From Schistosoma haematobium (lineage: Eukaryota > Platyhelminthes > Trematoda > Strigeidida > Schistosomatidae): 64,000 bases of DNA. Where the stretch lies: NCBI RefSeq assembly GCF_000699445.3, contig NC_067195.1, positions 85,632,569-85,696,568 on the forward strand. The letters run 5' to 3'. Positions 54,701-59,173 of the stretch are shown here, piece by piece. The notes beneath the pieces were generated by a model, which was given only the letters and a program-made list of their open reading frames with translations, was not told where the DNA came from and searched no databases. Position numbers and translations under genes: made by a program. The stretch's first letter is position 1. Each line of letters opens with the position of its first letter.

Positions 54701-57700
54701 CCATTTATGGACCAATGGTATACGTATATTTCTATCGTATAATTATTAAATAACTAAACTGTTCATATTCATGTCCCTCTTATCATTCTTGAATTATGCC
54801 TTGTCTATCAACCAACATCTCCCTTATTCATAGCTACTTTTTTGCTAGATCTTGTACAAATGTTATTTTCTATTTTATTGGTACGATGTGGTCTATCTGG
54901 TTGGTATATAAATTCAGTATGTTTGAGATACATGATTCATATCGGGGAGGCTGAGAGTGATGTTCTGGACATAACATGCTGAGCTAGGCGGGAAGCAGGA
55001 CCGATAAATATTCTAGACTGCTCGTACGATTTTTATGCGTCGTTGGTCCGATCGACAATTCACTGTTCTCTAATTGACGGTATGATGATTACGTTGTATA
55101 TTAACAGGGCACACAGGCCATAAGTTATAACAATGACATACTCATATAAACATAACTTTAACAGTTTCAAATATCTTCATTAATTCATCACAAATATTGA
55201 ATATTGAATAATCTACATTAAACTGTTATTGTTCTTTTACTCAATCAACAATAAAGTAAAGTTAATTGTTGATATCTTCTTTTATTTAAATGAACTTTTA
55301 TTTGTATCAAAACTATTGACCTTGATTAGTCTAATCAATTAAATGATAGGAGTATTTCATTATGAATAGTTATATATTTAGTTTTCTGTTTTAATATTAA
55401 CTCAGTTAGTAACAAAAAGTAACTTCAAACACATTGATTTATATCACATCCCATTTAAACTATTCACATAATGAATAATAAGGAAGAATAATGAAATTTA
55501 TTCAATAGAATTCATTGATGTTCAATGGTTCAAATGATTTATTGATCTGATCTATTTAATTAGTAACAAATATTTCAAATATTTAAAATTAAAACAAATT
55601 TGGCAAGCAAATTACAGTAATAATAATAATAATGAATGTTGTATCTCAGTCAGTCAGTCACCTACAACGTAGGATCAGGCACATATGTGCATCCGTCCAA
55701 ATTGCCATACCTCATTAGCAAAACAAGATGAATATCGAATTCATAGAAGTAGTTAATTCAGTGGTCGTAATCTATAATAGAAAAATTGCAATAAGGATAT
55801 AATACAGGAAGAAAGAATTAGTTGGTAGAAAGAAAGATATAAAGCGATTTTAATCTCATAGTTTAAGGGAAGACAGAGAGTGTATACACCTAAACTATTG
55901 TGATCGATTCTGAGCCATGTCAACCACAGTCTCCAGCCACTTGTTACGGTAGTCACGCGGAGGCAAACCAAGTAGTCTGCATCTACCAACATTGATCGAA
56001 TGTTGTATTTATTGAAATATGATTGGAAATATTAGACTTACTAAGAAAAGATGAATAATGATTAGTAGTGTAATTCAAGACTTGTCAGCTAGGTGTACTG
56101 GCATCTAAGAGTTGATGTTCATTCTGAGACTCGAACTAAGTATCCAGTATTAACGATAAGATTCAAATAAACAATATCAAATGAATTTAAAACTTCACCC
56201 CATTATACAAGCAAGTGGCTATCAGAATTTAGTAGCTAAGTGGATAACGTGATGGTGTTTAAAGCAAATGGTGCTGTGTTCGAGTCTCAGGGTGAACATC
56301 AAATCTGAGATACAGATAAATCTAACTGACAAGTCCAAAATAAAATGAAATACTCGTTCTGAATTCCACTACTAATCACTATCCATTTTTGCTTAGAATG
56401 TTTGTGAAATAAGGCAATATCGAGATAAGACCCACATTATGCATATTTGCCAATAAGTGGCTGATCAATTGTAGTCTTAAACATCAATGAGTAGCATTTA
56501 TTTATTTATTTATTTATTTAAACGCATAAACATTAGTAAAAGGAGGCATCAAATAGATATGCGCTACATAAATCACTCGACCTATGTGACGGATGGGATA
56601 CTGCTCGAGTGCCCAAACCCAAATCAGTCGTTTTCTTAGGAGGTCACACCCAGAACATTCGATCAAAAGATCTGATTCATAAGGTAGTAAAGAAACATAA
56701 GGAGATGCAGACCCATGGTAACCGGTCTCTAACTATTGGTTCATACGCTATTTGTTCCCTCAAGATCCTGGAGCCCATGTGTACTATTGGTTTGGAATCA
56801 GGGTTTTGCAACTCCTCCGTATCCACCTACCCGGTTAAAGCGCCGGATAATCGCTTTGCGTCCCCTCAATTTCGTAAACAACAGTAATGTCGCGAGAAGG
56901 CAGTGAATAGGACTTCCCTGTCAGTGGTTGTATGCATGTGGCAATGTGAGAGCATTTCGTGAGGGATAGCTGACTTCTCACCACTCTCAGCCGTACCAGG
57001 GCATTTGGGGACACATAAGTAGTATCCACCATATTATTTCTATCTTCCACTTGTGAAATATTTGAAGTAACTAACTAACTAACTAATTAGTCATATTTAA
57101 TCAATATTTCCAGAAAACTCAATTAGAAAAAGAAATTGAAATGAACAAACAGAAACGCGAAGAAATTCAAACAACAATGAAAGTGGAAAAAGAACATCAT
57201 GATCATGAAAGAATACATACTACAGAGAAAATTGTTTGTAAGTTAGTTGTTAAAAAAAGAAAAAAATGAAATAAACAAAAGAAACACTATTATTTTTTTG
57301 TTATTTGTGTTTTTTTTGTTGTTGTTTGGTACAATCTATAATGAATGATTCATTCAATTGTGATGAAGGACCACGGGTGAACTCGAGGAAGCTGTAGGAG
57401 GCTCAGAAGGAGCCGAAGATATTCCATCCAATCATCTTTTGGAAGAAAATCCTAGAATTCCTACGTGTAGCTTCCTGATTGGTCAATGCTAATAACCTCC
57501 TGTATGCGGATTGGAGGACTGTAATGATGATTTCGTTCTTACTAAAAACTATAAGTACCTGACAATTTTGTACTATAATGGACACTGTCGGGGAACAATA
57601 TTCCTCTCATTAATATTCTATCTTCGCATTGCGACTTGGACGGGTTCTGGCGTTTTAGTGCTCACGTTATACGCGGTATATCAAGAACAACCTTCTAGAT

Positions 57701-59128
57701 ATAACATCAGTAATATACGTTTCATTCCAATTCAAATTAACTATTAAATAAACTAATCAGTGGTCTAGTGGTTAAGCGCTCGCGCGCAAGACTGATAGAT
57801 CCTGGGTTCAAATCTTGCGAGGCGATATTGTGGATGAGCACTGCCGAGGGTTCCCAAAATAAGACGAAACAGCCATCCAGATTTTCCATGGTGGTCTAGC
57901 TTCAATTGACTCATGTTCTCAACTATTGTAATCTGCAAATGTTATTTTGCGTTCAGTTGAACTAGACTGAAATACTTCTAATCATTGAACATTAGTTGAA
58001 GTTAGACATTAACACCGTTGGATGCCGGCCGGCTCAGTGATCTTGATGTTAAGGGTTCGTGTGCTAGACCGATAGGTCCTGGGTTTGAATCTCGCGAGAC
58101 AGGATCGTGGATGCGCACTGCTTGAGAGTCCCAGGATAGAACGAAACGATCATCCAGTGCTTCCAGGTTTTCTATGCTGATCTAACTTCAATTGTTTTAC
58201 GAATCCAACTATTAAATTTATAAAAAAAATCCATGTTTCTGTTCAGTTGACGGATTATGTTTATTAACTGATCGACTGACTTATTTACTTACACCTGTTA
58301 CTACCAATGTAGCATAGGCTGCCGACCAACATTCTCCAACCCACTCTGTATTGAGCCTACCTTTCTAGTTCTATCCAATTGTTGTTCATTCTTATCATGT
58401 ATGTCTCTACATCTCGGCGTAATGTGTTCTTAGGTTTTCCTCTTCTGCTTCGACCCTGAGGATTCCATGTGAGGGTTTGCCATGTGACGCAGTTAGATGC
58501 TTTCCTAAATGTCTGATCGACTGAAGAACAATCTAATCATTGTTAAAAGAATATTGATAAACTTAGACTGTTGAGATGAATTTGAGAAATCGATAAAAGA
58601 TATTCTAGGAAATATTGGTCTATTTTTTAGCCAATAAGTTGATAATCATAAATAATTGATAATTGGAAATAAATTCAATTAGGCGGTTTACTGAATAAAT
58701 AATTCAAGAATTTTGTTTTAATGAATTCTTTTGTTTTAAAATATAAGTACGTTCTATATAGGAATGTAATTTTGTAGTTTAAAATCATTCTATTGTGTTA
58801 GTTATTGTAAGAAACATAAATGTTAGTTAGAAAGTATTTTGAAATTGTGGAAAGCTAGATTCAGATTTGTGTAGCAAGGACAGAAAGCCTACGGATTATG
58901 TTATTCCTTTTCTGGTATGCTTCTGTGAGTGTCCAGGCTTCTCTTGAAAGTCAATTGAAGGTGCGGACACCACTGCTTCGGGCAGCAGATTCCAAGTATT
59001 GATGACTCGGCGTGAAAAACCTGTATACTACGTGTATTTTGTTATTTCTTGGCTTTTCTACTTGCCTTCTATATCCTCTGAGATGTCCTGATCTAGTGGG
59101 AAGAATTATATTTAAGCAAAATAAACTG

Positions 59129-59173
<45 letters not shown>

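Noticed and set aside
56609..56887. Protein gene of 92 codons
   Set aside because: The frame lies in the gamma repeat and recurs at 60521-60766 only through copy relationship; other gamma copies are interrupted.
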